Assembly: GCA_002919305.1 (NCBI GenBank)
Contig: PKFB01000064.1
Location: 57,483 to 121,482, forward strand
Source of the DNA: Actinomycetales bacterium
GTDB taxonomy: Bacteria; Actinomycetota; Actinomycetes; Mycobacteriales; Micromonosporaceae
Reading direction: 5' to 3'
DNA: 64,000 nt
Positions 47,627 through 56,992 of the stretch are shown piece by piece. Below the pieces are notes generated by a model. That model saw nothing but the letters and a program-made list of their open reading frames with translations. It did no database searches and was not told the origin of the DNA. Both the position numbers and the translations under genes were made by a program. Every line of letters begins with the position of its first letter. The stretch's first letter is position 1.

Positions 47627-48892
47627 TTACAGCCAGACCGCCAGGACGGTGCGGTCGGAGGTGGCGCCTCCGTGCGTGAAGCCGACCAGGTTCGCGAACT
47701 CCAGCGTGGCAGGGGGGCGAGCCCAACGCCGCACCAACTCCTCGGCCAGGCGGCTGGTTCCGTCTCCCAAAGAGGCGGCGAATCCGCTGGTGGCCAGGAC
47801 CAGGACGCTGCCGGCCGGGGCCCAGAAGGTGGGGATCAGGGTCGGGCTTTTCTGGTTCGGCAGCACCTGGTCGTTACCGCGTTGCGAACAGATCGCCCGC
47901 CATACCCCGTCTTCAAGGAGCCAGCCCTCGGTGTCACCAACCACCCCCAGCGTCACCTCAGCGCCGCCAGCGGGGAAAGGTCTGACTACGCCCACCGCCA
48001 AGGTTGTGGCGCCGTCGACGCCGCTGTTGGATATCTCATCCGCGGCGGCGCCCACGGCATGAGGCAGATCGCTATCCAGGCCCTCGTACCGCTGCGTGAG
48101 CGTATCCACGGCGACTTCCACCGCGCGTTGGGCCGCTTGCCCTGACTGTGGTTTAGAAGCCAGCCCGTCGGCTACGGCCAGGAACAGGTGCCGGTGAACC
48201 CGTGACCACGACACTCCAATGCTGTCCTGGCGATCCCCACCGGCCTGTGCGGGGGTTTGGCCTCGCAGCGAGGCGCCCCGCAGAACCGGTCGTTGTCGGA
48301 CAGTGGCCAGCTCCCGCTGGAAACGGCTCGCCGGGCTGAAGGCGCCCCCGAAGACCCGATCATCAGGGCCGTACCCACAAATTACCCGGTCAGGCAGGTA
48401 GATCGGCGCTTCCGCAGGCGGCTCACCTAGCACGAGTGGTCGAACCGTCGGTTCGACTGGGGCAGCTACCCGGGAGCGGGGTTGGACCAGGGTGGTGGTG
48501 ACGTCAGCCGAAGGCGTGGGCGTCGTGAATGCCGGGGCCTGCGGAGTCGACACGGGCGGGTGCGGATCTGCGGCCGGTGAAGTCAGGGAGGGCTGCGGGG
48601 CCGGCGGGGTCGGTTCAGGAGCTGAGGGGGCGGCTGCAGCGGGAGACACCGGGTAATCCGGTGCGGAACGCGGTTCTTGCAGATCAACAACCGCGACCGG
48701 GTCGGTGTCGAACACCGTCCAAGCCAGTGCTGGGGCAGCGGCTCCGAAAATGATGGCAGCGGTGAGCGCGAGCCAAGAGGGGGTGTTTAATAACAACATC
48801 ACGGCACCCACCACAACCGTGGTGCCGATGCCCAGCAGGGCATACCGACGGATCCGGCTGCCGAGCGTCCCTCGAGCTCCGGTATGAACCAC
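47627..48892 (-). CDS. Membrane-anchored PP2C-type protein phosphatase
   Basis: A 421-residue protein with two N-terminal membrane helices (about 17-36 and 39-59) and a Pro-rich linker (about 75-150). The PP2C-like domain has RQDSIGVSW, LFLAVADGLAS, VDGATTLAVGVV, LGVVGDTEGWL and a final ATSDRTVLAVW. The acidic metal ligands of PP2C enzymes can be matched to the Asp residues in RQDS, VADG and TSDR. It would oppose Ser/Thr kinases such as the one at 25-27 kb (inference). GTG start with GGAGG six bases upstream. Downstream of the beta-helix AAA+ gene with a 188-base gap. Confidence 0.85.
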   Translation of the reverse strand: MVHTGARGTLGSRIRRYALLGIGTTVVVGAVMLLLNTPSWLALTAAIIFGAAAPALAWTVFDTDPVAVVDLQEPRSAPDYPVSPAAAAPSAPEPTPPAPQPSLTSPAADPHPPVSTPQAPAFTTPTPSADVTTTLVQPRSRVAAPVEPTVRPLVLGEPPAEAPIYLPDRVICGYGPDDRVFGGAFSPASRFQRELATVRQRPVLRGASLRGQTPAQAGGDRQDSIGVSWSRVHRHLFLAVADGLASKPQSGQAAQRAVEVAVDTLTQRYEGLDSDLPHAVGAAADEISNSGVDGATTLAVGVVRPFPAGGAEVTLGVVGDTEGWLLEDGVWRAICSQRGNDQVLPNQKSPTLIPTFWAPAGSVLVLATSGFAASLGDGTSRLAEELVRRWARPPATLEFANLVGFTHGGATSDRTVLAVWL

Positions 48893-49080
48893 CGTGTACC
48901 TCCACCAGTGGTCTGGCGGACACTACCCCTGAGTGTCCGGTCAACCACCCTTTGTCTAACGCGTGATCTACATGAACACCAGAGGCATGTGCCTCACTCA
49001 CGACATGACCATGGACTCATGGCCGGGATCACGTGTCCGACATGGTGGAGACGCGGTGGATGACGATCCGGGTCGATGGG

Positions 49081-50754
49081 TCACAGCCCAGCGGCGGCGA
49101 CCACGTCCTCGATCTCCACGGTGCGCAGCTCGTCGGAGGTCGGCATCCGCCCCAGCGCGCGCAGCCGCTGCGCCTGAGCCTTGCGGATGTTCTCGAAGAG
49201 CTTGCGCGCCTCCCGCGCGTTACCGAAGTTCTGGTCTCGCTCTATCCGCTGGAAGTACTCACCCACGGCCGCCAGAGCCTCCGGCGTACACACGTAGTCG
49301 TCGGCCTTGGCGATTCGCTGGATGATCAGGACGAGTTCGTCGTTGTTGTAGCTTTCGAACTCGATCGTCTTGGAGAAACGGGACGCCAGACCGGGGTTGG
49401 CGTCCAGGAACTCCGACATCTCCTTGCTGTACCCCGCCACGATCACCGCGATCTCGTGACGGTGGTCTTCCATTAGCTTCACCAGGGTGTCGATGGCTTC
49501 CTGACCGAAGTCGCCACCCGACCCGAAGGAACGCGACAGGGTGTATGCCTCGTCGATGAACAGGACGCCGCCCTTGGCCTCCTCGAACACCGCGGCGGTC
49601 TTCTCAGCGGTGTGACCGATGTACTGCCCCACCAGGTCCCGCCGACCGACCTCTTTGAACTGTCCCTTGGGGAGCACACCCAAGGCGGCCAGGAGCTGTC
49701 CGTAGATCCGGGCCACGGTGGTCTTACCGGTACCGGGGGGACCAGCGAAGATCAGGTGGTGGCTGACCGCGCCTACCGCGAGACCAGCGCTGCGACGCCA
49801 CTCATTCACCTGGATCTCGTCGATGAGGGCACGGACCTCCTGCTTGACGCCGGCCAGACCGATCATGCTGTCGAGCTCTTTGAGCAGAGTCTCAACAGTG
49901 TCCTCTTTGTCGTCAGCAGCGCCAGCACCGACCTTCTTACGCTGCTTGGAGGCGTCCTCCCGTACTTCGGTGACGGTCACGTCGGAGCCAGGGGGGACCA
50001 GGACCGGCGGGGAGGCGGTGTTGGAGACGGTGCACTCCTCGACCGAGCCGCGGCAGTCTCCCGCGAAGGAGATGCCTACTCCCTGGGTGTCGTGCACCCA
50101 GCACCCTCGAATGACCGGCGCGGCACCATGGGCGACGGCGATACCGATGTCACCGGTCTGCGAGATGTCGCACCCCTCCAGGGTCGGCCGACCGTACTGG
50201 TAGACGTAGACACCCCGGAACTGGCAACCCGCCACTGTGCAGTTACGGATCGTGGGATTGGCGCCCATCCGGACGATGATGCCGTCCTCGGAGACGTCCC
50301 GGATCTCGCAGTCCTCGATTAAGCCGCTGACGTCATCGAGGACGAACCCGAACCGGGCACCGTTGATCCGGCAGTGCTGGATCCGGACCTCGATGCGGTC
50401 CTGGGCATCGACGCCGGTACCGAAGTCACTGCTGATCGTGCAGTTCTCGATCCGGAGCTTGCCGCCTCGGGCCTGCACCGCGGTGTGGTCCTGGCAGCGA
50501 ATGGTCAAGTCGTGCAGGGCCAGCGAGCTGTTGTTGGACTCTACGGCGGGAGTCGCCGTGGGGGAACTGATGACGACGCTGTCGGGGCCTTCGGCCGCGA
50601 AGATGGTGAGACGGCGGTTGACGATCTTGAGAGCTTCAGAGTATTCGCCAGGGGCGACAGCGATCATCGCGTCGTCCGGGGCGGCTTCAATCGCGTCGCG
50701 GATCGTCGGAAACGCGCCACGCTCCGACGATGAGACCTTCAGTGTGCGCGCCAT
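49081..50754 (-). CDS. Right-handed beta-helix fused to a CbxX/EccA-type AAA+ ATPase
   Basis: A 557-residue fusion. Residues about 1-270 form pectate-lyase-like coils with a regular pattern of short strands (GGKLRIENCTIS, SGLIEDCEIRD, NPTIRNCTVAG, RPTLEGCDIS, APVIRGCWVHD). A charged linker (about 270-290) leads to an AAA+ domain: Walker A GPPGTGKTTVA, Walker B GVLFIDEAYTL, sensor/finger DANPGLASRF and a helical C-terminal lid. CbxX-type AAA+ proteins remodel partner proteins; EccA members serve type VII secretion. The helix may bind a partner or polysaccharide. Cytoplasmic; ATG start preceded by GGAG. No ESX genes are in the window. Confidence 0.92.
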   Translation of the reverse strand: MARTLKVSSSERGAFPTIRDAIEAAPDDAMIAVAPGEYSEALKIVNRRLTIFAAEGPDSVVISSPTATPAVESNNSSLALHDLTIRCQDHTAVQARGGKLRIENCTISSDFGTGVDAQDRIEVRIQHCRINGARFGFVLDDVSGLIEDCEIRDVSEDGIIVRMGANPTIRNCTVAGCQFRGVYVYQYGRPTLEGCDISQTGDIGIAVAHGAAPVIRGCWVHDTQGVGISFAGDCRGSVEECTVSNTASPPVLVPPGSDVTVTEVREDASKQRKKVGAGAADDKEDTVETLLKELDSMIGLAGVKQEVRALIDEIQVNEWRRSAGLAVGAVSHHLIFAGPPGTGKTTVARIYGQLLAALGVLPKGQFKEVGRRDLVGQYIGHTAEKTAAVFEEAKGGVLFIDEAYTLSRSFGSGGDFGQEAIDTLVKLMEDHRHEIAVIVAGYSKEMSEFLDANPGLASRFSKTIEFESYNNDELVLIIQRIAKADDYVCTPEALAAVGEYFQRIERDQNFGNAREARKLFENIRKAQAQRLRALGRMPTSDELRTVEIEDVVAAAGL

Positions 50755-50851
50755 CGCTCCGGATTTTCCTTATGGGTTGCCAGACCTGAAATCTCATTAT
50801 GGCGATCAGAGGCTAGCGAGGCCATCGGGTGTGGATCAGTGTGGTGCCGGA

Positions 50852-52597
50852 TCAGTCCTTGATTTCACAAATGACGGCTCCTGTGGACACCACCGCCCCG
50901 ACGGTCGCTGTCAACCCCGTGATCGTTCCGTCCTTGTGGGCCGACAAGGGCTGCTCCATCTTCATCGCTTCCAGGACCACGACCAGGTCACCGGCCGCGA
51001 CGCGTTGCCCGTCCTCGACGAGGACCTTGACGATGGTGCCCTGCATCGGGCTGGTGAGCGCGTCACCGCTGACCACCGGCGTGGCGCGGGTGTTGCGGCG
51101 GGTACGCCGTGGCGCGGACCGCGGCTTGCCGCCGCCGGTGGCCAGGTCAGCGGGGAGGGAGACCTCCAGTCGGCGACCGTCCACTTCGACTACCACGGTC
51201 CGGCGGGGCTCCACCTCCGCAGGATCCGTGGCGGCGCCGTCCCAGGCGGGAAGGTCAGCCACCCACTCCGTCTCGATCCAGCGGGTGTGGACCCGGAATG
51301 GTTCGTCGGTGAACGCCGGGTCGCGGACCACGGCGCGGTGGAAGGGGAGTACGCTCGCCACCCCTTCGACGACCATCTCGTCCAAGGCGCGGCGGGCCCG
51401 TTCCAGGGCCTGTGCCCGGGTCTGACCGGTCACGATCACCTTCGCTAGGAGGGAGTCGAAGGCGCCGCTGACCACCGAACCGGTCTGGACTCCGGCGTCG
51501 ACGCGTACCCCTGGTCCCGCCGGTGGGATGAACTGGGTCAGGGTGCCGGGGGTGGGGAGGAAACCCCGTCCGGGATCCTCGCCGTTGATGCGGAACTCGA
51601 TGGAGTGGCCCTGTGGTTGGGGGTCCTCGGTCCACCGCAGCCGGCCCCCGGCGGCGAGGTGGAACTGCTCCCGTACCAGGTCAATACCGGTGGTCTCCTC
51701 AGTGACCGGGTGCTCCACCTGGAGCCGAGTGTTGACCTCCAGGAATGAGATGGTGCCGTCCTGGCCGACCAGGAACTCGACGGTCCCCGCTCCGTGATAC
51801 CCCGCCTCTCGACAGATCGCCTTAGCCGCCTCGTGGATGACGCGTCGCTGGTCGTCGGTCAGGAACGGCGCGGGAGCCTCCTCGATCAGTTTCTGGTGAC
51901 GGCGCTGCAGGGAGCAGTCCCGAGTGCCGACCACGATGACGTTCCCGTAGACGTCGGCGAGTACCTGGGCCTCGACATGTCGGGGCCGGTCCAGGTAACG
52001 CTCCACGAAACACTCGCCCCGCCCGAACGCTGCTTCGGCTTCCCGTACGGCGCTGGCGTAGCACTCGGGGATGTCAGCGAGGGTACGCGCGACCTTCAAG
52101 CCCCGGCCGCCCCCACCGTAGGCGGCCTTGATCGCGATCGGGAGGCCGTGTTCGGTGGCGAAGGCCAGGACATCTTCCACACTGCGTACCGGTTCCGGAG
52201 TGCCGGGGACCAGGGGCGCGCCGACGCGCCGGGCCAGGTGACGGGCGGTGACCTTGTCGCCCAACGCGCGGATCGCGGCGGGGGAAGGACCGATCCAGGT
52301 CAAGCCCGTATCGATCACTGCTTGGGCGAAATCGGCGTTCTCGGCCAGGAAACCGTAGCCGGGGTGGACGGCGTCGGCGCCCGCCCGGGCGGCCACATCG
52401 AGAAGCTTGTCGATGCGGAGGTAGGTGTCTTTGGCGGTGTCGCCTCCCAGGGCGAACGCCTCGTCGGCGAGGCGGGTGTGCGGCGCGTCCCGATCAGAGT
52501 CCGCGTACACCGCCACGCTGCCCAACCCAGCGTCCCGACAGGCACGGATGACGCGGACAGCGATCTCCCCCCGGTTGGCGATCAGAACTTTACGCAC
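50852..52597 (-). CDS. Acyl-CoA carboxylase alpha subunit (biotin carboxylase + biotin carrier)
   Basis: A 581-residue protein. Biotin carboxylase part: [23 protein letters not shown]-grasp [30 protein letters not shown] and [15 protein letters not shown] linker follows, then a C-terminal carrier domain with the biotinylated Lys in [11 protein letters not shown]. It carboxylates biotin for the beta subunit at 60-62 kb to make malonyl- or methylmalonyl-CoA. The GTG at 52597 is chosen because homology starts there (AGGGGGCAG upstream); the frame is open 20 codons further. Divergent from padR with an operator-like box between. Confidence 0.95.
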   Translation of the reverse strand: MRKVLIANRGEIAVRVIRACRDAGLGSVAVYADSDRDAPHTRLADEAFALGGDTAKDTYLRIDKLLDVAARAGADAVHPGYGFLAENADFAQAVIDTGLTWIGPSPAAIRALGDKVTARHLARRVGAPLVPGTPEPVRSVEDVLAFATEHGLPIAIKAAYGGGGRGLKVARTLADIPECYASAVREAEAAFGRGECFVERYLDRPRHVEAQVLADVYGNVIVVGTRDCSLQRRHQKLIEEAPAPFLTDDQRRVIHEAAKAICREAGYHGAGTVEFLVGQDGTISFLEVNTRLQVEHPVTEETTGIDLVREQFHLAAGGRLRWTEDPQPQGHSIEFRINGEDPGRGFLPTPGTLTQFIPPAGPGVRVDAGVQTGSVVSGAFDSLLAKVIVTGQTRAQALERARRALDEMVVEGVASVLPFHRAVVRDPAFTDEPFRVHTRWIETEWVADLPAWDGAATDPAEVEPRRTVVVEVDGRRLEVSLPADLATGGGKPRSAPRRTRRNTRATPVVSGDALTSPMQGTIVKVLVEDGQRVAAGDLVVVLEAMKMEQPLSAHKDGTITGLTATVGAVVSTGAVICEIKD

Positions 52598-52650
52598 CCT
52601 GCCCCCTCTGTAGCCGCCGTCCACGTGCTGGTCATGCCGCGTCTGAGCGG

Positions 52651-52665
52651 TAGTCACTCTGACTA
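52651..52665. promoter_or_regulatory. TAGTCA-N3-TGACTA operator upstream of padR
   Basis: tagtca ctc tgacta is a perfect dyad 13 bases before the padR start. The same half-sites recur in front of the ABC exporter (53655-53670). Probable autoregulatory PadR site. Confidence 0.5.
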
Positions 52666-52677
52666 TAGGTTGGGAGC

Positions 52678-53247
52678 ATGTCTGCGACCCGACTGCTCAT
52701 CCTTGGGGTAGTGCGCTTGATGCAGCCGGTGCACGGCTATGACGTGCGTCGTGAGCTGATGGCGTGGAACGCCGACAGTTGGGGCAAGGTCGGGCCCGGA
52801 TCGGTTTACCACGCGCTGAAGAAGATGGCCGATGAAGGCCTGCTCGAAGCGGTCGCCACCGAACAGGTGGGGAATCGGCCAGCGCGCACGTCCTACCGGG
52901 TGACTCCGAAGGGCGAGCGGGAGTTCATAGAGCAGTTGTATCGCCTCTGGTGGACGTTCCAGCCACCATACGACCCGTACATCACGGCTCTGGCGTTCAT
53001 GCCGGCGTTGCCTCGTCGGGAGGCCGCCGAGGCGCTGCGGCACCGCGCCCAGATGCTGCAGGCGACACTGACTACGACCGAGATGGCGATGTCTGCGCAG
53101 TGGTTGTCGCGCAAGCCAGATCACGTCAAGGAGATCATGGCCCTGGTCAAGGCGCGTGCCGAGGCGGAGTTGAAGTGGTGTGAACGCGTCGCGGCCCGAA
53201 TTGAGAACGGCGAACTGCAGTTCAGCGACGACGCCCAAGAAGCCTGA
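52678..53247 (+). CDS. PadR-family transcriptional regulator
   Basis: A 189-residue repressor. The N-terminal winged helix includes [40 protein letters not shown] and [13 protein letters not shown]. The C-terminal helical dimerisation domain is of the PadR-s2/Vir type ([36 protein letters not shown]). PadR proteins usually control a linked exporter. Here an ABC drug exporter lies 500 bases downstream and carries the same dyad over its -35 box. The ligand is unknown. Confidence 0.92.
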   Translation: MSATRLLILGVVRLMQPVHGYDVRRELMAWNADSWGKVGPGSVYHALKKMADEGLLEAVATEQVGNRPARTSYRVTPKGEREFIEQLYRLWWTFQPPYDPYITALAFMPALPRREAAEALRHRAQMLQATLTTTEMAMSAQWLSRKPDHVKEIMALVKARAEAELKWCERVAARIENGELQFSDDAQEA

Positions 53248-53335
53248 CCTCGTGGTGGTCGACGGGCCGGTCCGCTTCCCGCTGAGACCTGATCCTCACC
53301 CCGCCTCGCTTTGGCCGTCTCCGTCTCATTCGTCT

Positions 53336-53578
53336 TCACGTCATCTCTGAGCCACCCGGCGTCTGGGCCAGGTGTGCCGACTGGGCGACCAGTGTGGCTG
53401 TGTCGCGATCTCCAAGGGGTGAGGCGTGGTACGCGTGGCCTCTGCGCATGAGCCGGTCACACTGTTGGACGCGGCATCCCCACAGCGGCGTCACTGACGA
53501 CCGCGGGCTGTAGTCCATCAGGGTCCATCCAGGCGCCGCATTCGGATCCTCGGTATTGAGGAAGCGCGTCCGGCGCAC
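53336..53578 (-). CDS. Possible small hypothetical protein
   Basis: An 80-codon minus-strand frame with mostly GC-ending codons, GTG start with GGACGAAA just upstream, between convergent padR and divergent drrA. It contains GWTLMDYSPRSS, two Cys and AYHASPLGDRDTATLVAQ. I recognise no family. It may be a chance frame. Confidence 0.3.
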   Translation of the reverse strand: MRRTRFLNTEDPNAAPGWTLMDYSPRSSVTPLWGCRVQQCDRLMRRGHAYHASPLGDRDTATLVAQSAHLAQTPGGSEMT

Positions 53579-53654
53579 TTTCGTCCGATCCGTTCAGGAA
53601 TCTGCTGTCTGCTTTCCATGTCGCGTGTCGCGCCTATGATAGTCAGCAAATAAA

Positions 53655-53670
53655 TAGTCAAGTTTGACTA
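53655..53670. promoter_or_regulatory. TAGTCA-N4-TGACTA operator over the drrA -35 box
   Basis: tagtca agtt tgacta, with an extra half-site at 53640-53645. It overlaps the -35 hexamer TTGACT, so a bound repressor would block RNA polymerase. Its half-sites match the box upstream of padR. Confidence 0.55.
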
Positions 53671-53692
53671 ATCAAGATCAGTGTCCTATCGT
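53664..53692 (+). promoter_or_regulatory. drrA promoter
   Basis: TTGACT (53664-53669), 17 bases, TATCGT (53687-53692); predicted start near 53699. Confidence 0.55.
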
Positions 53693-53709
53693 CTGGAGCT
53701 CGGGCATCG

Positions 53710-53741
53710 TGATGTCATATATGACGTCAAAATGATGTCAT
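53710..53741. promoter_or_regulatory. TGATGTCAT palindrome cluster
   Basis: tgatgtcat (53710-53718), atgacgtca (53721-53729) and tgatgtcat (53733-53741) stand in tandem; gtcatatatgac at 53714-53725 is a perfect dyad. They lie just downstream of the predicted start and abut AGGAGG. ATGTCAT-type sites are typical for PadR proteins, so this could be a second PadR site or that of another regulator. Confidence 0.5.
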
Positions 53742-53751
53742 AGGAGGCGCA

Positions 53752-54699
53752 ATGATTCAGACACGGGGGTTGCGGAAGTCGTTCCGCACTCGACAAGGCC
53801 TCGTGGAGGCGGTCCGAGGGGTCGACCTCGACGTCAAAGAGGGAGAAATCTTCGGCTTCCTCGGCCCTAACGGGGCAGGCAAAACCACGACGCTGCGGAT
53901 TCTGTCCACGTTGCTGCCGCCCGATGACGGTGAGGCGATTGTGGCCGGCGCTGACCTGCGGCGGGAGCCCGGTGAGGTGCGACGCCGTATCGGCTACGTC
54001 GCGCAAGGCGGCGGCACCTGGGACGAAGTCACCGCCCGCGAGGAGCTCGTGATGCAGGCCCGGTTGTACGGTGTCAGCCGCGCCGAGGCGAAGCAGCGCG
54101 CAGCGGAGCTGATCTCGGCGTTCCAGTTGGAGTCGTTCGCCGACCGCAAATGCCGCACCTACTCCGGCGGGCAGCGACGCCGGCTTGACATCGCCTTAGG
54201 GCTGGTGCACCGGCCCCGGTTGCTGTTTCTGGACGAGCCGACCACCGGCCTGGATCCGCAGAGTCGGGCACATGTGTGGGACGAGGTGCGGCGGCTCCGC
54301 GACGAGGGGATGACCGTCTTCCTCACGACCCACTATCTCGACGAAGCCGACGCCCTCTGCGACCGACTCGCGATCATGGATCACGGGACGATCGTCGCCC
54401 GTGGTACCCCCAATGAACTGAAGCGGGAGATCGCCGGAGACGTCATCACGGTTGGAGTCACCGGAGCGGGGGAGCAGGTGCTGAAGCTGTTCGAGGCCGA
54501 ACCGTACGTCCGCGATCTAGAGCCGGTGGGGGACCGGCTGCGTCTCTACGTCGACGACGGCGCCACCGCCATGCCACGGATCCTGCGTGTCCTCGACGAC
54601 GCGGAACTGTCACTGGCGTCAGTCGAACTGCACCGCCCCAGCCTCGACGACGTGTTCCTGCACAAGACCGGCCGTTCCCTGCGCGACGAAGCCGCCTGA
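53752..54699 (+). CDS. DrrA-type ABC transporter ATPase
   Basis: A 315-residue drug-export ATPase: Walker A GPNGAGKTTT, Q-loop YVAQGGGTWDEVTA, signature YSGGQRRRLDIALG, Walker B LLFLDEPTTGLDP, H-loop TTHYLDEAD. The C-terminal extension (VELHRPSLDDVFLHKTGRSL) is typical of the DrrA/NodI branch. AGGAGG four bases before the ATG. It forms an operon with the permease 24 bases downstream, under the operators described. Confidence 0.95.
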   Translation: MIQTRGLRKSFRTRQGLVEAVRGVDLDVKEGEIFGFLGPNGAGKTTTLRILSTLLPPDDGEAIVAGADLRREPGEVRRRIGYVAQGGGTWDEVTAREELVMQARLYGVSRAEAKQRAAELISAFQLESFADRKCRTYSGGQRRRLDIALGLVHRPRLLFLDEPTTGLDPQSRAHVWDEVRRLRDEGMTVFLTTHYLDEADALCDRLAIMDHGTIVARGTPNELKREIAGDVITVGVTGAGEQVLKLFEAEPYVRDLEPVGDRLRLYVDDGATAMPRILRVLDDAELSLASVELHRPSLDDVFLHKTGRSLRDEAA

Positions 54700-54723
54700 G
54701 CCTGGCCCCGGAGGAAACGAACC

Positions 54724-55467
54724 GTGAAACTCGTCCGTGACACCTGGCTGGTATTCAGCCGGCAGATGACCCTGGTGCTACGCAACCCGATCTGGATAAT
54801 CGTTGGGCTGACACAGCCGCTGTTCTTCCTGCTGCTGTTCGCGCCGTTGCTGCGGCCGTTGTTCGGTGATGACGCCTACCAGATCTTCATCCCAGGGCTG
54901 CTGATCCAGCTCGCCATATTCGGCACGATGTTCGTCGGCTTCGCGCTCATCGCCGAGCTCCGACAGGGCGTGATCGAGCGGATGCGGGTCACCCCCGTCA
55001 GTCGACTCGCCCTCCTGCTGGGGCGGTGTCTGCGGGATATTGTGCAGTTGCTGGTGCAGGCCGTGGCGCTGGTCCTGTTGGCGATCCCGTTCGGGCTGTC
55101 GGTGCAGGTCGAGAATCTACTGCTCACCCTGGCCCTGCTCGCGATCATCGCGTTGCTGTGTTCAGCGGTCTCGTACGGCATCGCCCTCGCACTGCGCAGC
55201 GAGGACGCGCTCGGGCCGCTAGTCAACGCCGTCAGTGTCCCGTTGCTGCTGCTGTCGGGCATCCTGCTGCCGCTGTCGTACGCGCCGGGATGGCTGCAGA
55301 ACATCGCCGACCTGAACCCGTTCTCCTGGGCGGTAACGGCCGCGCGTGAGTTGTTCGCCGGTAACACCGGTGCGGACACGGTCTGGCAGGCGCTGCTCAT
55401 TGTGGGCACGATCGCCTTCGCAGGTGTGGCCTGGGCGGCACGCGCCTTCGCTCGCGGTATCCGTTGA
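54724..55467 (+). CDS. DrrB-type ABC-2 permease
   Basis: A 247-residue integral membrane protein of the ABC-2 family with about six helices. The N-terminus is cytoplasmic (VRDTWLVFSRQMTLVLRNP) and is followed by WIIVGLTQPLFFLLLFAPLL. RQGVIERMRVTPVSRLALLLG is the usual coupling region, and PLSYAPGWLQNIADLNPFSW the conserved C-terminal loop. GTG start with GGAGGAA upstream. Pairs with the preceding ATPase to export a drug or lipid-like compound. Confidence 0.93.
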   Translation: MKLVRDTWLVFSRQMTLVLRNPIWIIVGLTQPLFFLLLFAPLLRPLFGDDAYQIFIPGLLIQLAIFGTMFVGFALIAELRQGVIERMRVTPVSRLALLLGRCLRDIVQLLVQAVALVLLAIPFGLSVQVENLLLTLALLAIIALLCSAVSYGIALALRSEDALGPLVNAVSVPLLLLSGILLPLSYAPGWLQNIADLNPFSWAVTAARELFAGNTGADTVWQALLIVGTIAFAGVAWAARAFARGIR

Positions 55468-55641
55468 CCGCACTCCGCTGGATCCCGCCGGGCCCGGCAG
55501 CGCGGCAGATGACGGCGACAGGGTACGCGAGAGGCACGGTCAACCCATCGCTTCCGCGTACCCTCAATCGTCGTTGACGTGGCGGGAGAGAACGGCGGAG
55601 ACGCCTTGACAGGACAGGGAACGCGTCGACCCCGGTGGCGG

Positions 55642-56301
55642 TCACAGGCGTCGAGCGAGGGTCAACCCGTCGGCGATCGGCAGCATCACCGACTCCACCC
55701 GGTCGTCGGCGAGAACCTGCTCATTGAAGGCGATGATCGCCTCGGTGCTCGGGTCATGCGGCCCCGGCTCCACCACCGCACCATGCCGCAGCACGTTGTC
55801 GACCACGATCACCCCACCCGGCCGCATCCTCGGTACCAGCTCTCCCCAGTACGCCGGGTAGCCGGTCTTATCCGCGTCGATGAACGCGAAGTCCAGATAA
55901 GGCTCGGTGGGTAGCGCCTGCAGCGTTTCCAGCGCGGGGCCGATGCGCAGCTCAACGCGGTCGGACACCCCTGCCCGCTCCCAGTAGCGGCGGGCGACGC
56001 TGGTCCACTCCTCATTGATGTCGCAGCAGAGCAGGTGGCCCCCCGGACGCAGCCCACGCGCGATCGCCAAGGAGGAGAAGCCGGTGAAGGTGCCGACCTC
56101 GACCGCGTGGCCGACATTGAGCAGACGCACTAAGAAAGTAAGGAAACCGGCTTGTTCAGGGGCGATCTGCAGGCTGACGTTGTTAGGGAAAAGCCGTTCG
56201 GTCTCGGCGATCAGGTCCTGCGCTATCTCGTCTAAAGGCGCGCTATGAGCCACCAAGTAGTCCTGCAGCTCGGCGGTGATGGTGATCGACTTTCGTGTCA
56301 T
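55642..56301 (-). CDS. Class I SAM-dependent O-methyltransferase (COMT-like)
   Basis: A 219-residue enzyme of the caffeoyl-CoA/catechol O-methyltransferase family: VEVGTFTGFSSLAIARGL is the SAM motif, HLLCCDINEEW the second strand, DFAFIDADKTGYPAYW the metal-binding DADK motif, and GGVIVVDNVLRHGAVV the metal/substrate segment. It needs a divalent metal and probably methylates catechols; the physiological substrate is unknown. Convergent with the exporter permease; the Maf gene is 100 bases upstream on the same strand. Confidence 0.92.
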   Translation of the reverse strand: MTRKSITITAELQDYLVAHSAPLDEIAQDLIAETERLFPNNVSLQIAPEQAGFLTFLVRLLNVGHAVEVGTFTGFSSLAIARGLRPGGHLLCCDINEEWTSVARRYWERAGVSDRVELRIGPALETLQALPTEPYLDFAFIDADKTGYPAYWGELVPRMRPGGVIVVDNVLRHGAVVEPGPHDPSTEAIIAFNEQVLADDRVESVMLPIADGLTLARRL

Positions 56302-56401
56302 GCCGCCGACGCTACCTAGTGAGCGACCGTGCGGTAGAGATGTGATGATCCGTGATCAACGCCACTGGTGGATCTGGATCGAGACCGCCCCGTCCGAGAG
56401 G

Positions 56402-56992
56402 TCACAGCCGCCACAGCCGGGATACCGGAATATTCAAGGCATTGAGCATCCGGCGCAGCAACGGCAGCGACACCCCGATCACGGTGCCGACATCCCCGGT
56501 GATTCCGTCCAGGAACCAGCTACCGATTCCGTCGATCGTGAAGGCCCCCGCGACGTGGAGCGGCTCACCGGTGCCTACGTACGCGGCGATCTCCTCGTCG
56601 GTGATGTTGGCGAACCGGACCTCGGTGCTGGCCACCGCCTCCTGACGGCGGCCACTTCCGACGTCGATCAGGCAGTGCCCGGTGTGGAGGAGTCCGGCTC
56701 GGCCTCGCATCCGTTTCCACCGGGTGATGGCCTCCTCGGCGTCGCTGGGCTTACCGAAGATCTGCCCTTCGAACTCCAACACCGAGTCGCAGCCCAGCAC
56801 TAACGCAGGCGCCTCAACACGCGCGGCGACGGCCGTGGCCTTCATCCGGGCCAACACCCCGCACAGATCCACGGCGGTGGAGGCCTCTACCGCGGACTCG
56901 TCCACACCGCTGACCACCACTTCTGGTTCGCAACCGGCGTCCCGGAGCGAACGCAGCCGGGCTGGACTGGCTGAGGCGAGTACGAATCTCAT
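56402..56992 (-). CDS. maf: Maf-family nucleoside triphosphate pyrophosphatase
   Basis: A 196-residue house-cleaning NTPase beginning MRFVLASASPARLRSLRDAG. It has LVLGCDSVLEFEGQIFGKPS, the TGEPLHVAGAF motif and GTVIGVSLPLLRRML. It hydrolyses non-canonical or modified nucleotides and is linked to septation control in other bacteria. The ATG at 56992 is chosen for homology; the frame is open 7 codons upstream. In actinobacteria maf commonly sits among the acyl-CoA carboxylase genes, as here. Confidence 0.93.
   Translation of the reverse strand: MRFVLASASPARLRSLRDAGCEPEVVVSGVDESAVEASTAVDLCGVLARMKATAVAARVEAPALVLGCDSVLEFEGQIFGKPSDAEEAITRWKRMRGRAGLLHTGHCLIDVGSGRRQEAVASTEVRFANITDEEIAAYVGTGEPLHVAGAFTIDGIGSWFLDGITGDVGTVIGVSLPLLRRMLNALNIPVSRLWRL

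Larger units (their letters stand above)
53248..53751. other. padR-drrA intergenic control region
   Basis: About 500 bases. The left half may encode a small minus-strand protein (53336-53578, weak). The right part, from about 53620, is AT-richer and holds a half-site tagtca (53640-53645), the TAGTCA dyad, a promoter and a cluster of TGATGTCAT palindromes ending at the ribosome site of drrA. Confidence 0.55.
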
